Numbered from the stretch's first letter, positions 9,883-19,565 are shown. The stretch is DNA of 64,000 nucleotides from an uncultured Pseudomonadota bacterium (GCA_946479515.1 CAMLGF010000012.1:16313-80312), one strand, 5' to 3'. The notes: generated by a model not told the origin, from the sequence alone. A program made the numbers and translations.

Positions 9883-10734
9883 ATGGCCGCGGCATCCGCG
9901 GCGGCCATCGCGGCGCTGATCGCGATTCGCGGCGCGCCGTCCGACAGCGGCGCATTGCGTCCCACGGCCGCAGGCGTCCTGGAGTCACGGCCGGCCAGTG
10001 ACCGCTCGGACGCGCGCGCACCTGCCGCGAGGGCTCGCGCGCGCATCGATGGCAATGCGATCACCCCGCTCACGGCAGATGCCGTCGAGCGCGCTCTTGC
10101 CGAGGCGCCGCAGGAGCGGCGCGACCTGTTGCTGGGCCAGCTGCTCGCCCGGCTCGTGCGCCAGGATGCACGGGCGGCGGCGCACGTCGCCGAGCGGCAG
10201 GCAAACGGCTACCTGCGTGAAGCGGCGCTGCGCACCGTCGCGCAGCAGTGGACGCGACGCGATGCCGAGGCCGCGATCGCCTGGGCGGTTTCGCTGAGCG
10301 ATCAGGCTGAACGGGACACGGCGCTCGCCCATGCGGCCTTGGAGCTGGCGATCTCCCGGCCGCAACTCGCGCTGCAGGCGCTCGGCAATCGGAGCGCGTC
10401 CCCGTCGCCGGATCCGGCACTCGAGGGCGTCGTGCAGCAATGGGCCATGCATGATTTCGCCGAAGCACAGGCCTGGGCAGACGCGCAGCCCGCCGGCCAC
10501 GATCGGGATGCGCTGCTCATGCGATTGGTGTTCGCGCGCGTGGAACAGGATCCGGCCGACGCCGCGCGCATGGCGGATAGAGCCTTCTTCGTCGAAGCGG
10601 AGCGCATCGACGCGATCTCGACCGTCGCCCGCCGCTGGGGCGCCAGGGATCCCGCGGCCGTGCGCGAGTGGGCGCTCACGCTCGACGCCAAGGCGCAGCA
10701 ACGCGTCTGGACCGAGCTCGCGCTGCTGTGGTGA
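9883..10734 (+). CDS. Membrane-anchored Trp/Ala-rich helical repeat protein, unknown function
   Basis: A 283-residue protein I cannot name. An N-terminal hydrophobic segment (about 1-17) suggests a membrane anchor or uncleaved signal. The rest is alpha-helical. At least three similar units occur, each with a pattern of QW or RW, then D, A-rich, then WA: VAQQWTRRDAEAAIAWA, VVQQWAMHDFAEAQAWA and VARRWGARDPAAVREWA. The spacing suggests a helical-hairpin solenoid. It starts 37 bases after the cellulase and may share its transcript. A GTG three codons upstream of the chosen ATG is an alternative start. The C-terminus is just after the last repeat. Confidence 0.6.
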   Translation: MAAASAAAIAALIAIRGAPSDSGALRPTAAGVLESRPASDRSDARAPAARARARIDGNAITPLTADAVERALAEAPQERRDLLLGQLLARLVRQDARAAAHVAERQANGYLREAALRTVAQQWTRRDAEAAIAWAVSLSDQAERDTALAHAALELAISRPQLALQALGNRSASPSPDPALEGVVQQWAMHDFAEAQAWADAQPAGHDRDALLMRLVFARVEQDPADAARMADRAFFVEAERIDAISTVARRWGARDPAAVREWALTLDAKAQQRVWTELALLW

Positions 10735-10767
10735 GTCGCGCCACGTGCGGCATGGCTCAGGACAGTT

Positions 10768-11922
10768 TCACCTCGGCTGGTGACTGCCATCCACGGACAG
10801 GTGCGCGACCTGCTCCACGAGGGGCAGGGTGACGAGCTGGCGCCAGTGTGACAACTGCACCTTGAACTCGCGGGCTCGGTAGTTAGCGGACCGACCCGCG
10901 GAAACCGGGGCGCGCGCCCCTGGCCATGAGGCGACGAGGCTGCCCTCACGTATCACCTGATAGCTTCCATCCGCCCTGACGAGAGCAGGGGATGCATCGG
11001 CGTTCATGCGCGGAAAGCGCGGCTCGGGAATCCGGACGACGGTGGCGCCGGCCAGCGAAGGGTTCATGCAGTTGCGGGCGACCTGTGGCGCGAGCTTGTC
11101 CCGCATGTCAGAGCCGCCGCGCGTGCTGCCGGCGGAGTCGAGGAATTCAAAAAGCCATTTGCCGGCGATGTAGCGGTTGCACTCGCGACGCACGTCGTCA
11201 GGCAGTTCGAGCCCGGACCGACGCAAGGCCGCAGCGAGTCTCGCCAGCGCAGGGACGGGAATCGCACGCGCGGAGGACGTTGGCCGGCGTGCCGTCAACT
11301 CGCGGGCCGTTCCCTGCAGCGTCCGCGGCAGCCACCGGCCTGAAACGGCGGGATGATCCGGGTCGAAGTAATGCTTTTTCAGCAGGCTGAAAGCCACCTG
11401 GTCGAGGAAGGTCTGGTAGGTGTGCCCAAAACAGCTGCCCGGGTACGAGCCGCATGTGCCGCCGAATTCCACATGGGCATACGCGTCCTGCTGGCAATGC
11501 AGGGCCGCGCCAAGCGCGATCAATCTCCTGGTCGCACGGCGTGGACCATCGACACGATCGGCCACCGCAGCGAAGTGGCCGGACATGACTTGAAAGACGT
11601 CGGCGGAAATCCGGCCTGCCGCGGTGGGAGTCCGGCTGAAACAATGGAAGCGCAGATTCTTCTCCGCCTGGTGGAAAGAGCTCGTGACGTAACCGGCAGC
11701 GGAGGAGCTCGGTCCCGTCTCCGCTTCCAGCGCGGCGACCGTGTCCTGGTTCTCGTCCACCCCCTGATTCGCGCTGGCGATAGTCAGGGCATCGGGCTGC
11801 GGCCAGCCGGCGGCTCTTGCCAGCACATAGGTCGTCGAAAAGTGAATGTCTGCTTCATAGGCTTCGGCTGCGGTGATGGACTGCAGCGATATCAGCAGGC
11901 AGGCGCACAGAATTCCCTTCAC
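10768..11922 (-). CDS. Secreted DUF6765-like protein
   Basis: A 384-residue exported protein with signal peptide about 1-21 (ending AEA). The mature start has DIH, then TYVLARAAG and NQGVDENQD. A second polar cluster, ALHCQQDAYAHVEFGG, lies near residue 140. His/Asp patterns of this kind occur in DUF6765 and in the zinc-dependent phospholipase C/S1-P1 nuclease fold, so a metal-binding hydrolase is possible. No activity can be assigned from sequence. It converges on the Trp-repeat gene with a 33-base gap that holds no clear terminator. Confidence 0.6.
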   Translation of the reverse strand: MKGILCACLLISLQSITAAEAYEADIHFSTTYVLARAAGWPQPDALTIASANQGVDENQDTVAALEAETGPSSSAAGYVTSSFHQAEKNLRFHCFSRTPTAAGRISADVFQVMSGHFAAVADRVDGPRRATRRLIALGAALHCQQDAYAHVEFGGTCGSYPGSCFGHTYQTFLDQVAFSLLKKHYFDPDHPAVSGRWLPRTLQGTARELTARRPTSSARAIPVPALARLAAALRRSGLELPDDVRRECNRYIAGKWLFEFLDSAGSTRGGSDMRDKLAPQVARNCMNPSLAGATVVRIPEPRFPRMNADASPALVRADGSYQVIREGSLVASWPGARAPVSAGRSANYRAREFKVQLSHWRQLVTLPLVEQVAHLSVDGSHQPR

Positions 11923-12054
11923 GTGTCTCGACTCTGGAGCATTCGAAAGTTGTTCGTATGTCTCCGGCGAGCGCTGGAAGGTTCTGGGTCATGGCGGGCG
12001 ACACCGGTTCGGCCGAGCGAAACGCCGGTCGCTGAGATTGCCGCGCGAAGCGGC

Positions 12055-12918
12055 TCAGGTCGCGCCGCGCAGCGCCGCGCGATAGCGGCGGCTGCACGGA
12101 ATCTTCACGCCGCCCTTCAGCACCAGCCGCGCATCGCCGCTCTCCAGGGGTTCGATCTGCTCGAGGGATCCGAGGTTGACGATGTAGCTGCGATGCACGC
12201 GCACGAACTGCTGCGGATCCAGCCGCTCGTGTATCGCCGCCATGGTCGACCGCAGCGGATACACGCGCCCGCGCACGTGCAGGTTGACGTAGTTCTCGGC
12301 GGCTTCCAGCCACTCGATGTCGCGAGCGGAGACGAGGAACTCCGTGCCCAGCTTGCGCACCAGGAAGCGCTCGGGCCGCTCGATCGCCTCCACCGGCGCG
12401 CCGGTATCCGGCGCCGCCAGCAAGCGCGCCTCGCCCTGCAGTCGCAGCAGCAACAGGCGATAGAAGCGGATGATCAGCAGAAAGATCAGGTAGGTCTTCC
12501 AGTCCTTGAGGAATTCGTACAGCAGCTCGCGCGGCCAGTCGCCGAAGTCGTACTGCGAGCCGGCCAAGGCATAGGCCAGCTGGCGTAGCGCGACCATGCC
12601 CAGCACGTGGGCCAGTGAGAACACGACCATGCCGAGCACGTGCCAGGGCAGAGTCCGCCGCCACGATTCGAGAGCGAGGGGAAAGCGGCGCTCGAACTTC
12701 ACCAGCGGCCAGACCAGCGCCAGCAGCGCAATCGCGCTCGAGAACTCCCAGCTCACGGGTTGCCACCACTGGTGCTGATTCGCAGCGCCGCGCTGCAGTT
12801 CGATCCACGCCACCAGGCTGCCGGCAATGGCACTGAGCAGCAGACCGCAGGCCCACAGGGCGGCTTCCCAGCGATGCCGATGGCGCAGGTATCGTTCGAG
12901 TCGTGAAGCGGCAGTCAT
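12055..12918 (-). CDS. Membrane-bound LytTR transcriptional regulator
   Basis: A 287-residue regulator with four predicted membrane segments in the first 165 residues (about 20-42, 58-74, 90-112 and 140-158). A LytTR DNA-binding domain fills about 185-285, including the stretch DIEWLEAAENYVNLHVRG and FVRVHRSYIVNL, both hallmarks of the domain. There is no receiver domain, so the membrane part is likely the sensor. It is divergent from the PQQ dehydrogenase gene, with 113 bases between starts, and control of that gene or of itself is plausible but not shown. Confidence 0.88.
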   Translation of the reverse strand: MTAASRLERYLRHRHRWEAALWACGLLLSAIAGSLVAWIELQRGAANQHQWWQPVSWEFSSAIALLALVWPLVKFERRFPLALESWRRTLPWHVLGMVVFSLAHVLGMVALRQLAYALAGSQYDFGDWPRELLYEFLKDWKTYLIFLLIIRFYRLLLLRLQGEARLLAAPDTGAPVEAIERPERFLVRKLGTEFLVSARDIEWLEAAENYVNLHVRGRVYPLRSTMAAIHERLDPQQFVRVHRSYIVNLGSLEQIEPLESGDARLVLKGGVKIPCSRRYRAALRGAT

Positions 12919-13031
12919 GGGCGGGGCATTCTAGTCAACGTTCGTCACTCGCATTCGCCGCTCGTCACCGTTCGCGCTCGCTTCGCCCCCAAGGGCTGGA
13001 AGTGCCGGGCTGGGACGACGATGGTCACGCC

Positions 13032-14825
13032 ATGAAAATACTGCTCACTGTGCTGTTGGCCCTGCCGCCGCTCGCCATGGCCGCTCCGCGGCCGCCCCCC
13101 CTGACGCCGGACAATGTGTCCCGACTCGCCCTGGCCTGGAGCTACGACACGCGCGATCCGGTCGGGCCGCTGGGTGGCAACAAGCCGCCCGCCTTCGAGG
13201 CGACGCCGGCCTACGCCGATGGCCGCCTGTATCTCTCGACCCCGCTGGGCACCGTGGTGGCGCTGAACGCCGCCACCGGCGCCGAGATCTGGCGCGTGGC
13301 GCTGGGCGTGCGTACGGATGTCGACTACAGCGACCCCGCCAATCGCGGCCCGACGCTGCACGGCGATCGCTTGTACGTCGGCACCATCGATGCCCGGCTG
13401 GTCTGCCTGCGGGCACGTGATGGCGCGCGCTGCGCGCGCTTCGGAACCCATGGCGAGATCGATCTGAAAGCCGGACTGCGCCATCCGCCGCAGTGGTCCG
13501 GTGAATATGGCGTCACCTCAGCGCCCGCGGCGTGGCGGAATCTGGTGATCGTCGGATCGAGCGTCGCCGACAATGGCCGTGTGCAGATGGCGTCGGGCGA
13601 GGTGCGCGCCTTCGATGCGGTCACGGGCAGGCTCGAGTGGACGTTCCATCCCCTGCCGGCGGAGTCGCCGGAGGGAGGCGCCAACACCTGGTCGCGCATC
13701 GTGGTGGATGCGGCGAACGGGCTGGTGTATCTGCCCACCGGCAGCCCGAGTCCCGACTACTACGGCGGACTACGGCCCGGCAACAATGGCCATGCAAATT
13801 CCGTCGTCGCGCTCGATGCCGCCACCGGCCGCGTGCGCTGGAGTTTTCAGACCGTGCATCACGATCTGTGGGACTACGACGTGGCCTCGCCTCCGTTGCT
13901 GTGGCCGTCGAAGCAAGGTCCCGCGGTTGCCGTGGGGTCGAAGACCGGTCATCTGTTCCTGTTCCAGCGGCTCACCGGCGAACCGCTGTTTCCCATCGAC
14001 GAACGCGGCGTGCCGAAAAGCGACGTACCGGGCGAGCAGGCTTCGCCCACGCAGCCGTTCCCCTCGAGACCCGCAAGTCTCGTGCCGCAGCGTGTCGGCG
14101 AACAGGATCTCTGGGGTGCGACCCCGGAGGAGCTGGCCGCCTGCCGGGAAATCTTCCACACCCTGCGCAACGACGGCATCTTCACGCCGCCGTCGATCGG
14201 CGGCAGCCTGATCGTGCCGGGCAACATCGGCGGCCTGCATTGGGGCGGCGTCGCCTGGGATTCCACGCGGCGCTTGCTGATCGCTCCGGTGAATCGACTG
14301 CCCGCGATCATCCGGCTGATTCCGCAGGATCGACTGGCCGAGGCGCGGCGGGCCTTCCCGAAGCGCGAAACCACCGCGCAGCACGGCGCGCCGTATGCCA
14401 TGTCGCGCGAATTCTTCCTTTCGCCCAAGGGTGTGCCGTGCATCGCGCCGCCCTGGGGCGAGCTCGTCGCCGTACACGCCGATACCGGCGAGCTTGCCTG
14501 GCGTGTGCCCTTCGGTGACCTGCGCGAGAAATTTGCGGCCGCCGATCTGCCGATGCCACTGACGCCGCCGAATCTGGGCGGACCCGCCGTCACCGGTTCC
14601 GGACTGCTGTTCATCGGCGCCGCGTTCGACCGGTACTTGCGCGCGTTCGATACGCGCGACGGGCGCGAGGTGTGGCGAGGCGAACTGCCGACCAGCGCGC
14701 GCGCCACACCGCTGATTTACACCTTGCCCGATGGTCGCCAGATGGTGGCCATCATGGCCGGCGGACACCACAGCCCGGTTTCGCACATCGACAATAAATT
14801 GGTGGCATTCGCGCTCGGTGATTGA
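13032..14825 (+). CDS. PQQ-dependent dehydrogenase (quinoprotein, soluble periplasmic type)
   Basis: A 597-residue periplasmic beta-propeller dehydrogenase. Signal peptide about 1-18 (MKILLTVLLALPPLAMA) fixes the start. Propeller blade motifs recur, such as VVALNAATGAEIWR, VVALDAATGRVRWSF, LVAVHADTGELAWRV and LRAFDTRDGREVWRG. HHDLWDYDVA and GGLHWGGVAWD are typical of membrane glucose dehydrogenase relatives. Unlike Gcd it lacks the N-terminal five-helix membrane domain, and it has no cytochrome c domain. The sugar or alcohol substrate is unknown. No PQQ synthesis genes are nearby. Confidence 0.87.
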   Translation: MKILLTVLLALPPLAMAAPRPPPLTPDNVSRLALAWSYDTRDPVGPLGGNKPPAFEATPAYADGRLYLSTPLGTVVALNAATGAEIWRVALGVRTDVDYSDPANRGPTLHGDRLYVGTIDARLVCLRARDGARCARFGTHGEIDLKAGLRHPPQWSGEYGVTSAPAAWRNLVIVGSSVADNGRVQMASGEVRAFDAVTGRLEWTFHPLPAESPEGGANTWSRIVVDAANGLVYLPTGSPSPDYYGGLRPGNNGHANSVVALDAATGRVRWSFQTVHHDLWDYDVASPPLLWPSKQGPAVAVGSKTGHLFLFQRLTGEPLFPIDERGVPKSDVPGEQASPTQPFPSRPASLVPQRVGEQDLWGATPEELAACREIFHTLRNDGIFTPPSIGGSLIVPGNIGGLHWGGVAWDSTRRLLIAPVNRLPAIIRLIPQDRLAEARRAFPKRETTAQHGAPYAMSREFFLSPKGVPCIAPPWGELVAVHADTGELAWRVPFGDLREKFAAADLPMPLTPPNLGGPAVTGSGLLFIGAAFDRYLRAFDTRDGREVWRGELPTSARATPLIYTLPDGRQMVAIMAGGHHSPVSHIDNKLVAFALGD

Positions 14826-14926
14826 AGCGCGGGCGCGCCAGGGCCTCGCGCCGCGTGCGCGGCCCACATCCGGGAAACTGCGCGCGCTCGCTTGAGAGGG
14901 TGCGCGTGCCAGCGCATAGTCGGCGC

Positions 14927-15910
14927 ATGGCGCGCTTCCTCGAGATCGTGGCCGTGGGCTTGGCAACCGTGTTTCCCGCAGGGTCAGCCTTGCCGGCGAG
15001 CGCCTGCGGCGCGCCTGCTGCCGGCAGTTCGAGCGTCGCGAGTGCAACCGCCAAGGACGCCGCGGGGCGCGCCGTCGCGCTCATCCACATCAATGGCCAG
15101 GGCCCGTTCCGCTTCATCATCGACACCGGGGCCAATCGCTCCGTGCTCTCGCAGGCGCTGGCCACGCGGCTCGGGCTCGCGCATTCGGGCGTGGACGTGG
15201 TGCACTCGGTCGACGGTGCTCAGCTCGCCATGCTGGTGAATGTCGACTCGCTGTCGTTCGGCGCGCTGCAGCTCTCGCGTGGTGATACGCCGGTGCTCGA
15301 TGGCCCGATGCTGGACGGCGAGCATGGGCTGCTGGGCGTCGACGGCATGGTCGGGCGGCTGCTGCACGTCGATTTCACCAGGCATTGCGTGGAGATCTAC
15401 GAGAACGCCGCGCAGCTGCCGCTGAACGGCTGGTTGAGCGTGCCGGCGCGCGTGCGCTTCGGTTCGCTGCTGATGGTGCCGGGCGAGATCATGGGCGTGC
15501 GCGTCAACGTGCTGATCGATACCGGCTCCAACATCTCGCTCGCCAACCCGCGCTTTCGCGACGCGCTGCGCGACGTCGGCGCCCACACCATCGAGTATCA
15601 CAACGGCCACGCCTTCACGTTCGGGCGTCCCATCGTGCTCACGCAAAGGGTCTGGACGCCGCGCCTGCGCCTCGGCCGCACCATGGTCGACAACGTCAAT
15701 GCCTACATCGGTGATTTCCACATCTTCGACCTGTGGGGCCTGAAGGACGAACCCACCGTGCTCATCGGCATGGACGTGCTCGCGCGCTCGCGCGAAATGG
15801 CCATCGATTACGAGAGCGGCGTGGTGCACTTCCGCAAGCGGCCTCGCGGCGATTACCGCGGGGGCAGTCGCGGCTTCGAGGCCGAGCCCGCCATCGCCGC
15901 GGCCCAGTAG
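14927..15910 (+). CDS. Exported retropepsin-like aspartic protease with two DTG motifs
   Basis: A 327-residue protein with a signal peptide (about 1-24) and two retropepsin-type units in one chain. The first catalytic triad is IIDTGA at D66, the second LIDTGS at D198, each followed by a hydrophobic strand. ALIHINGQGPFRF before the first triad and VLIGMDVLARSREM near the C-terminus are typical of bacterial Asp_protease_2 proteins. A single-chain two-site arrangement could act as an internal pseudodimer. No good ribosome site is seen, so the start is chosen for the signal peptide; GTG codons upstream are possible. The substrate is unknown. Confidence 0.78.
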   Translation: MARFLEIVAVGLATVFPAGSALPASACGAPAAGSSSVASATAKDAAGRAVALIHINGQGPFRFIIDTGANRSVLSQALATRLGLAHSGVDVVHSVDGAQLAMLVNVDSLSFGALQLSRGDTPVLDGPMLDGEHGLLGVDGMVGRLLHVDFTRHCVEIYENAAQLPLNGWLSVPARVRFGSLLMVPGEIMGVRVNVLIDTGSNISLANPRFRDALRDVGAHTIEYHNGHAFTFGRPIVLTQRVWTPRLRLGRTMVDNVNAYIGDFHIFDLWGLKDEPTVLIGMDVLARSREMAIDYESGVVHFRKRPRGDYRGGSRGFEAEPAIAAAQ

Positions 15911-15981
15911 CTGATGCCGGAGAGCGCGTTTCAGGGCAACATGCGGGGTCTGTTCAGCCACCCGTTCTTTCTTTCGCCCGC

Positions 15982-16983
15982 ATGAATACACGCAAGCTCG
16001 GTTCCCACGAAGTCTCCGCCGTCAGCTTCGGCTGCATGAACCTGTCCCATGCCTATGGTCCGCCGCAGCCGCGGGAGGTCGCCGAGCGCGTGCTGCGCCG
16101 GGCGCTCGACCTCGGCATCACGCACTTCGATACCGCGGCCCTCTACGGCTTCGGTATGAACGAGAAGCTGGTGGGCGAGCTGCTCGCCAGCCGGCCGGAC
16201 AACGTCCTCATCGCCAGCAAGTGCGGGCTGTTCGGCCGCGATGGCAAGCGCGTGATCGACGGCCGGCCCGAATCGATCCGTGCCATCTGCGAGCAGTCGC
16301 TGCGCAATCTTCGCACCGAGCGCATCGATCTCTATTACCTGCATCGCTGGGATCAGCGCGTTCCGATCGAGGACTCGATCGGCGCGCTGGCGGAACTGAA
16401 GGCCGCCGGCAAGATCGGCGCCATCGGCCTCTCGGAAGTCGGCGCCGCGACCCTGCGGCGCGCGCATGCGGTGCATCCCATCGCGGCGCTACAATCCGAA
16501 TACTCGCTCTGGACGCGCAACCCGCAGATCGCGGTGCTGGCGGAGTGCCGCAGGCTGGGAATCACACTGGTCGCGTTCTCGCCGCTCGGCCGCGGATTCC
16601 TCGCCGGCACCCCGCGGAGCCCGTCCGAGCTGCACGAGGCGGACATCCGGCGCACGATGCCGCGCTTCCAGCCTGCGCAGTTCGAGCAGAACTCCCGGCT
16701 GCTGGCGCCGCTGGCGGCCATCGCGAAGCGCGTCGGCTGCACGCCTGCGCAGCTCGCGCTCGCGTGGGTGCTCGAGCAGGGCGAGCACGTCATCGCGATC
16801 CCGGGGACCACGAACGTGGCGCACCTCGAAGAGAACCACGGCGCCGGCAGCATCCGCCTCGATGCGGCGACACTCGGGGAGCTGGATGACCTGTTCCAGC
16901 CGGCGGCCATTGCCGGCGAACGCTACCCGCCGGCGACCCAGGCCGAGAACGACACGGAAAATTTTGGACAGGCGGCGCGGTGA
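15982..16983 (+). CDS. Aldo/keto reductase
   Basis: A 333-residue NADPH-dependent carbonyl reductase of the aldo/keto reductase superfamily. The catalytic set is visible: D50 and Y55 in FDTAALYG, K80 in IASKCG and H121 in YYLHRWD. The length fits the family. The stop codon overlaps the ATG of the following esterase (TGATG), so the two form a coupled pair. The open frame extends far upstream inside the retropepsin gene, but the aligned family start is this ATG. The natural substrate is unknown. Confidence 0.9.
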   Translation: MNTRKLGSHEVSAVSFGCMNLSHAYGPPQPREVAERVLRRALDLGITHFDTAALYGFGMNEKLVGELLASRPDNVLIASKCGLFGRDGKRVIDGRPESIRAICEQSLRNLRTERIDLYYLHRWDQRVPIEDSIGALAELKAAGKIGAIGLSEVGAATLRRAHAVHPIAALQSEYSLWTRNPQIAVLAECRRLGITLVAFSPLGRGFLAGTPRSPSELHEADIRRTMPRFQPAQFEQNSRLLAPLAAIAKRVGCTPAQLALAWVLEQGEHVIAIPGTTNVAHLEENHGAGSIRLDAATLGELDDLFQPAAIAGERYPPATQAENDTENFGQAAR

Positions 16984-17957
16984 TGAACCACCTGTGCAAG
17001 GCACTGTGGGGGGTGACCTTGTCCGCCGGCCTGGCGCTCACGGCCGCGGCACAGGAAAACCCGAACTTCCCGCCGAAGATGCAGAGCGTCCCGCTGTATG
17101 GCGAGGCGGCGATTCCCAATTCGAAGCCCGGCCCGGATGAAGAATCCTCGGCGAACGGCAGCTGGATACGCAAAGTCTCGCGCCCGATGATCCAGGTGTA
17201 CCGCCCGGCGAAGGTGAAGGCGACGGGCGCCGCCGTGGTGATCTTTCCCGGTGGCGGCTATGCCGGGCTCTCCTTCGACTTCGAAGGCGCGCAGCAGGCT
17301 AACTACTTCGTCGACCACGGCATTGCCGCATTCGTGGTCAAGTACCGCATCCCGAGCGACGCGACCATGATCGACAAGTCGATGGGTCCGCTCCAGGACG
17401 CGCAGCAGGCCATGCGTTTCGCGCGCCGGAACGCCGGGCAATGGCACATCGATCCGCGCCGCATCGGTGCCATCGGCTTCTCCGCCGGCGGCCACCTGGC
17501 ATCGACCCTGGCCACGCATTTCGACAAGGCCTACGTCGACAACCCCGATCGGGTGGCCCTGCGGCCCGACTTCCTGATCCTCGTCTATCCCGTCATCAGC
17601 ATGGACGCGAAGCTCACACACATGGACTCGCGCAAGGCGCTGCTGGGCGATCTTCCCTCGGACTCGCAGGTGCGCTTCTTTTCCAACGAGCTGCAGGTGA
17701 CGCGCGCTTCGCCGCCCACGTTGATCCTGCACGCCGCGGATGATCGCCTGGTGGACGTCGACAACAGCATCGCGTTCTTCGAAGCGCTGCGGCACGCGGG
17801 CGTACCGGTGGAAGCGCGACTCTTCCAGCAGGGCGAGCACGGCTTCTACCTGATGCCCCGCGATCGCTGGCAGGGCGCCATCATGGAGTGGCTGGGGTCG
17901 AATGGCTGGCTGAGTACGCGCCCGGACCCGGATGCAGATCCGGACCCGGGCCCGTGA
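16983..17957 (+). CDS. Secreted alpha/beta hydrolase, acetyl-xylan-esterase-like
   Basis: A 324-residue exported hydrolase with signal peptide about 1-23 (ending AAA). The fold is that of carbohydrate esterases and BD-FAE-type enzymes: oxyanion HGGG-like turn FPGGGYAGL, nucleophile S167 in GFSAGG, acid D254 in HAADDRLV and catalytic H286 in GEHGF. Substrates of this group are often acetylated plant polysaccharides, which fits the GH5 cellulase nearby, but this is inference. The C-terminus ends in a Asp/Pro repeat (DPDADPDPGP). Coupled to the preceding reductase by a one-base overlap. Confidence 0.87.
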   Translation: MNHLCKALWGVTLSAGLALTAAAQENPNFPPKMQSVPLYGEAAIPNSKPGPDEESSANGSWIRKVSRPMIQVYRPAKVKATGAAVVIFPGGGYAGLSFDFEGAQQANYFVDHGIAAFVVKYRIPSDATMIDKSMGPLQDAQQAMRFARRNAGQWHIDPRRIGAIGFSAGGHLASTLATHFDKAYVDNPDRVALRPDFLILVYPVISMDAKLTHMDSRKALLGDLPSDSQVRFFSNELQVTRASPPTLILHAADDRLVDVDNSIAFFEALRHAGVPVEARLFQQGEHGFYLMPRDRWQGAIMEWLGSNGWLSTRPDPDADPDPGP

Positions 17958-18011
17958 ACCAGATCGTCAAAATGCCGCAGCTGTCCCCGGTGCCTCGCCG
18001 GCGGCTCGCGA

Positions 18012-19394
18012 TCAAGCCACCTGCTGAACACTCGCCTGCAGGACCGAGCGATTCCGGCCCTGCGCCTTGGCCGCATAGAGCGCCTGGTCCGCGCGGCGAA
18101 TCAGCTGCGCGAGTGTCTGCGTGTCGGCATCGAGCGCGGCCACGCCGGCGCTGATGGTGTAACCCACCCGGCCGGCGGCGGTGTCGAGCCCGTCGGCGGC
18201 GATCGCGCTGCGCAGCTGTTCGGCAACCACGAGCGCGTTCTCCGCGGTCGTTTCCGGCAGCATCAGCATGAATTCCTCGCCGCCGTAGCGGGCAACGATG
18301 TCGCCGGAGCGCCGTTGCGCGGCGACAATACCCGCCACGCGGGCCAGCACGTCATCCCCGGCCTGATGCCCGAAGGTGTCGTTGATCTGCTTGAAGTGAT
18401 CGATGTCGATCATCACCACGGACAGCGGCCGGCCATGCCGCGTGGCCACCGAGCATTCGCGCTCGGCGAGCTCGAAGAAGTGGCGCCGGTTGTACAGGCC
18501 GGTCAGCTCGTCCGTGCGCGCCCGCAGCTGCTCGCGATCCAGTGAGGCCTGCAGTTCGCGATTCGCGTTCTCGAGCGTCTCGCGCACCCGCAGCAGCTCC
18601 AGTTCCTGTTGTTTGCGAACCGTGATGTCCTGGTTGACGATGATCGCGCCATTGATGCGCCGCTCGGGGTCGTGCAGCGGAAGGGCGGAGTTGAGGATGA
18701 TCTTCGTGCTGCCGTCGAAGCACTGGATGCGGATCTCCTCGCCGATGGAGGTCTCGCCCTTGCGGATGGCGCGCGCCGCGGCCCACTCATCCGCGGCGAT
18801 GGGTTTGCCGGTGTCCATCCACCAGCCGCGGTACTCGCCGAAATCCTCCGGACCAACGTAGCGTGCGCCGGCCCAGATACGGCGGCCCGCGGGGTTGCCG
18901 TGCGTGATACGGCCGTCCTTGTCCAGGACCCAGACGCCCACCGGCAGCAGTTCGAGGATGTGCCGCAGCGTGTCCTGGGTGTCGCGCAATGCATGCTCGA
19001 GGCCTTTCTGTTCGGTGATGTCCTCGTGGGAGATGACGACGCTCGCGGCGGTGTCTCGCGACAGGCGCGTCACGCCCAGCACGAACCAGGGGGTGGTTTT
19101 CGGACTGACGCAAGGGTACTCGAGCCTGAAGGTCGACTGTTCTCCGGCCATCACGGCGTGGATTCCCTTGAGCGCCGCCGCCGCCACCGCGTCGCCGCTG
19201 CGCGCGGCGCGTTCGCAGACCGCAAGATAGTTGCAGCCGACGAAGCCGGAGGCAGTGCCGCCGTTGTCGCGCGAATAGCGCAGCCAGGACTCGTTCACCG
19301 AGACGACGGCGCCGGCGGCATCCAGCACCGCCACGTGCGCGCTCAGCGAATTCAGGATGTCTTCGGCAAGTACCCCATTCATTGCAAAAATCAT
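18012..19394 (-). CDS. PAS-PAS diguanylate cyclase
   Basis: A 460-residue soluble protein. Two PAS domains (about 8-130 and 135-275), each with a PAC-like end (ITEQKGLE, ITVRKQQE), are followed by a short coiled coil and a GGDEF domain (about 300-455). The active site is RYGGEEF, and the inhibitory site RSGD stands five residues before it, so product feedback is likely intact. The conserved DELTGLYNRRHF opens the domain. It should make cyclic di-GMP. The frame is open far upstream on this strand, but only as antisense to the flavoenzyme gene. I chose ATG 19394; ATG 19382 is equally possible and neither has a clear ribosome site. Confidence 0.9.
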   Translation of the reverse strand: MIFAMNGVLAEDILNSLSAHVAVLDAAGAVVSVNESWLRYSRDNGGTASGFVGCNYLAVCERAARSGDAVAAAALKGIHAVMAGEQSTFRLEYPCVSPKTTPWFVLGVTRLSRDTAASVVISHEDITEQKGLEHALRDTQDTLRHILELLPVGVWVLDKDGRITHGNPAGRRIWAGARYVGPEDFGEYRGWWMDTGKPIAADEWAAARAIRKGETSIGEEIRIQCFDGSTKIILNSALPLHDPERRINGAIIVNQDITVRKQQELELLRVRETLENANRELQASLDREQLRARTDELTGLYNRRHFFELAERECSVATRHGRPLSVVMIDIDHFKQINDTFGHQAGDDVLARVAGIVAAQRRSGDIVARYGGEEFMLMLPETTAENALVVAEQLRSAIAADGLDTAAGRVGYTISAGVAALDADTQTLAQLIRRADQALYAAKAQGRNRSVLQASVQQVA

Positions 19395-19565
19395 ACTGCG
19401 CCGGCGCCGGCGCCTCTCCATCCGTAGAGTCACGCGTGGGGCACAGGTATCTACGTACGGCATGCCGCAGCGCCGCGGGCGGGTTCGATCGGTGGAAGGT
19501 TCCGCCCCGGGGCATTCGTGGCACACTCCACGCACGTGCCGGAGGCAACTCGCAGGAGAACAAGC

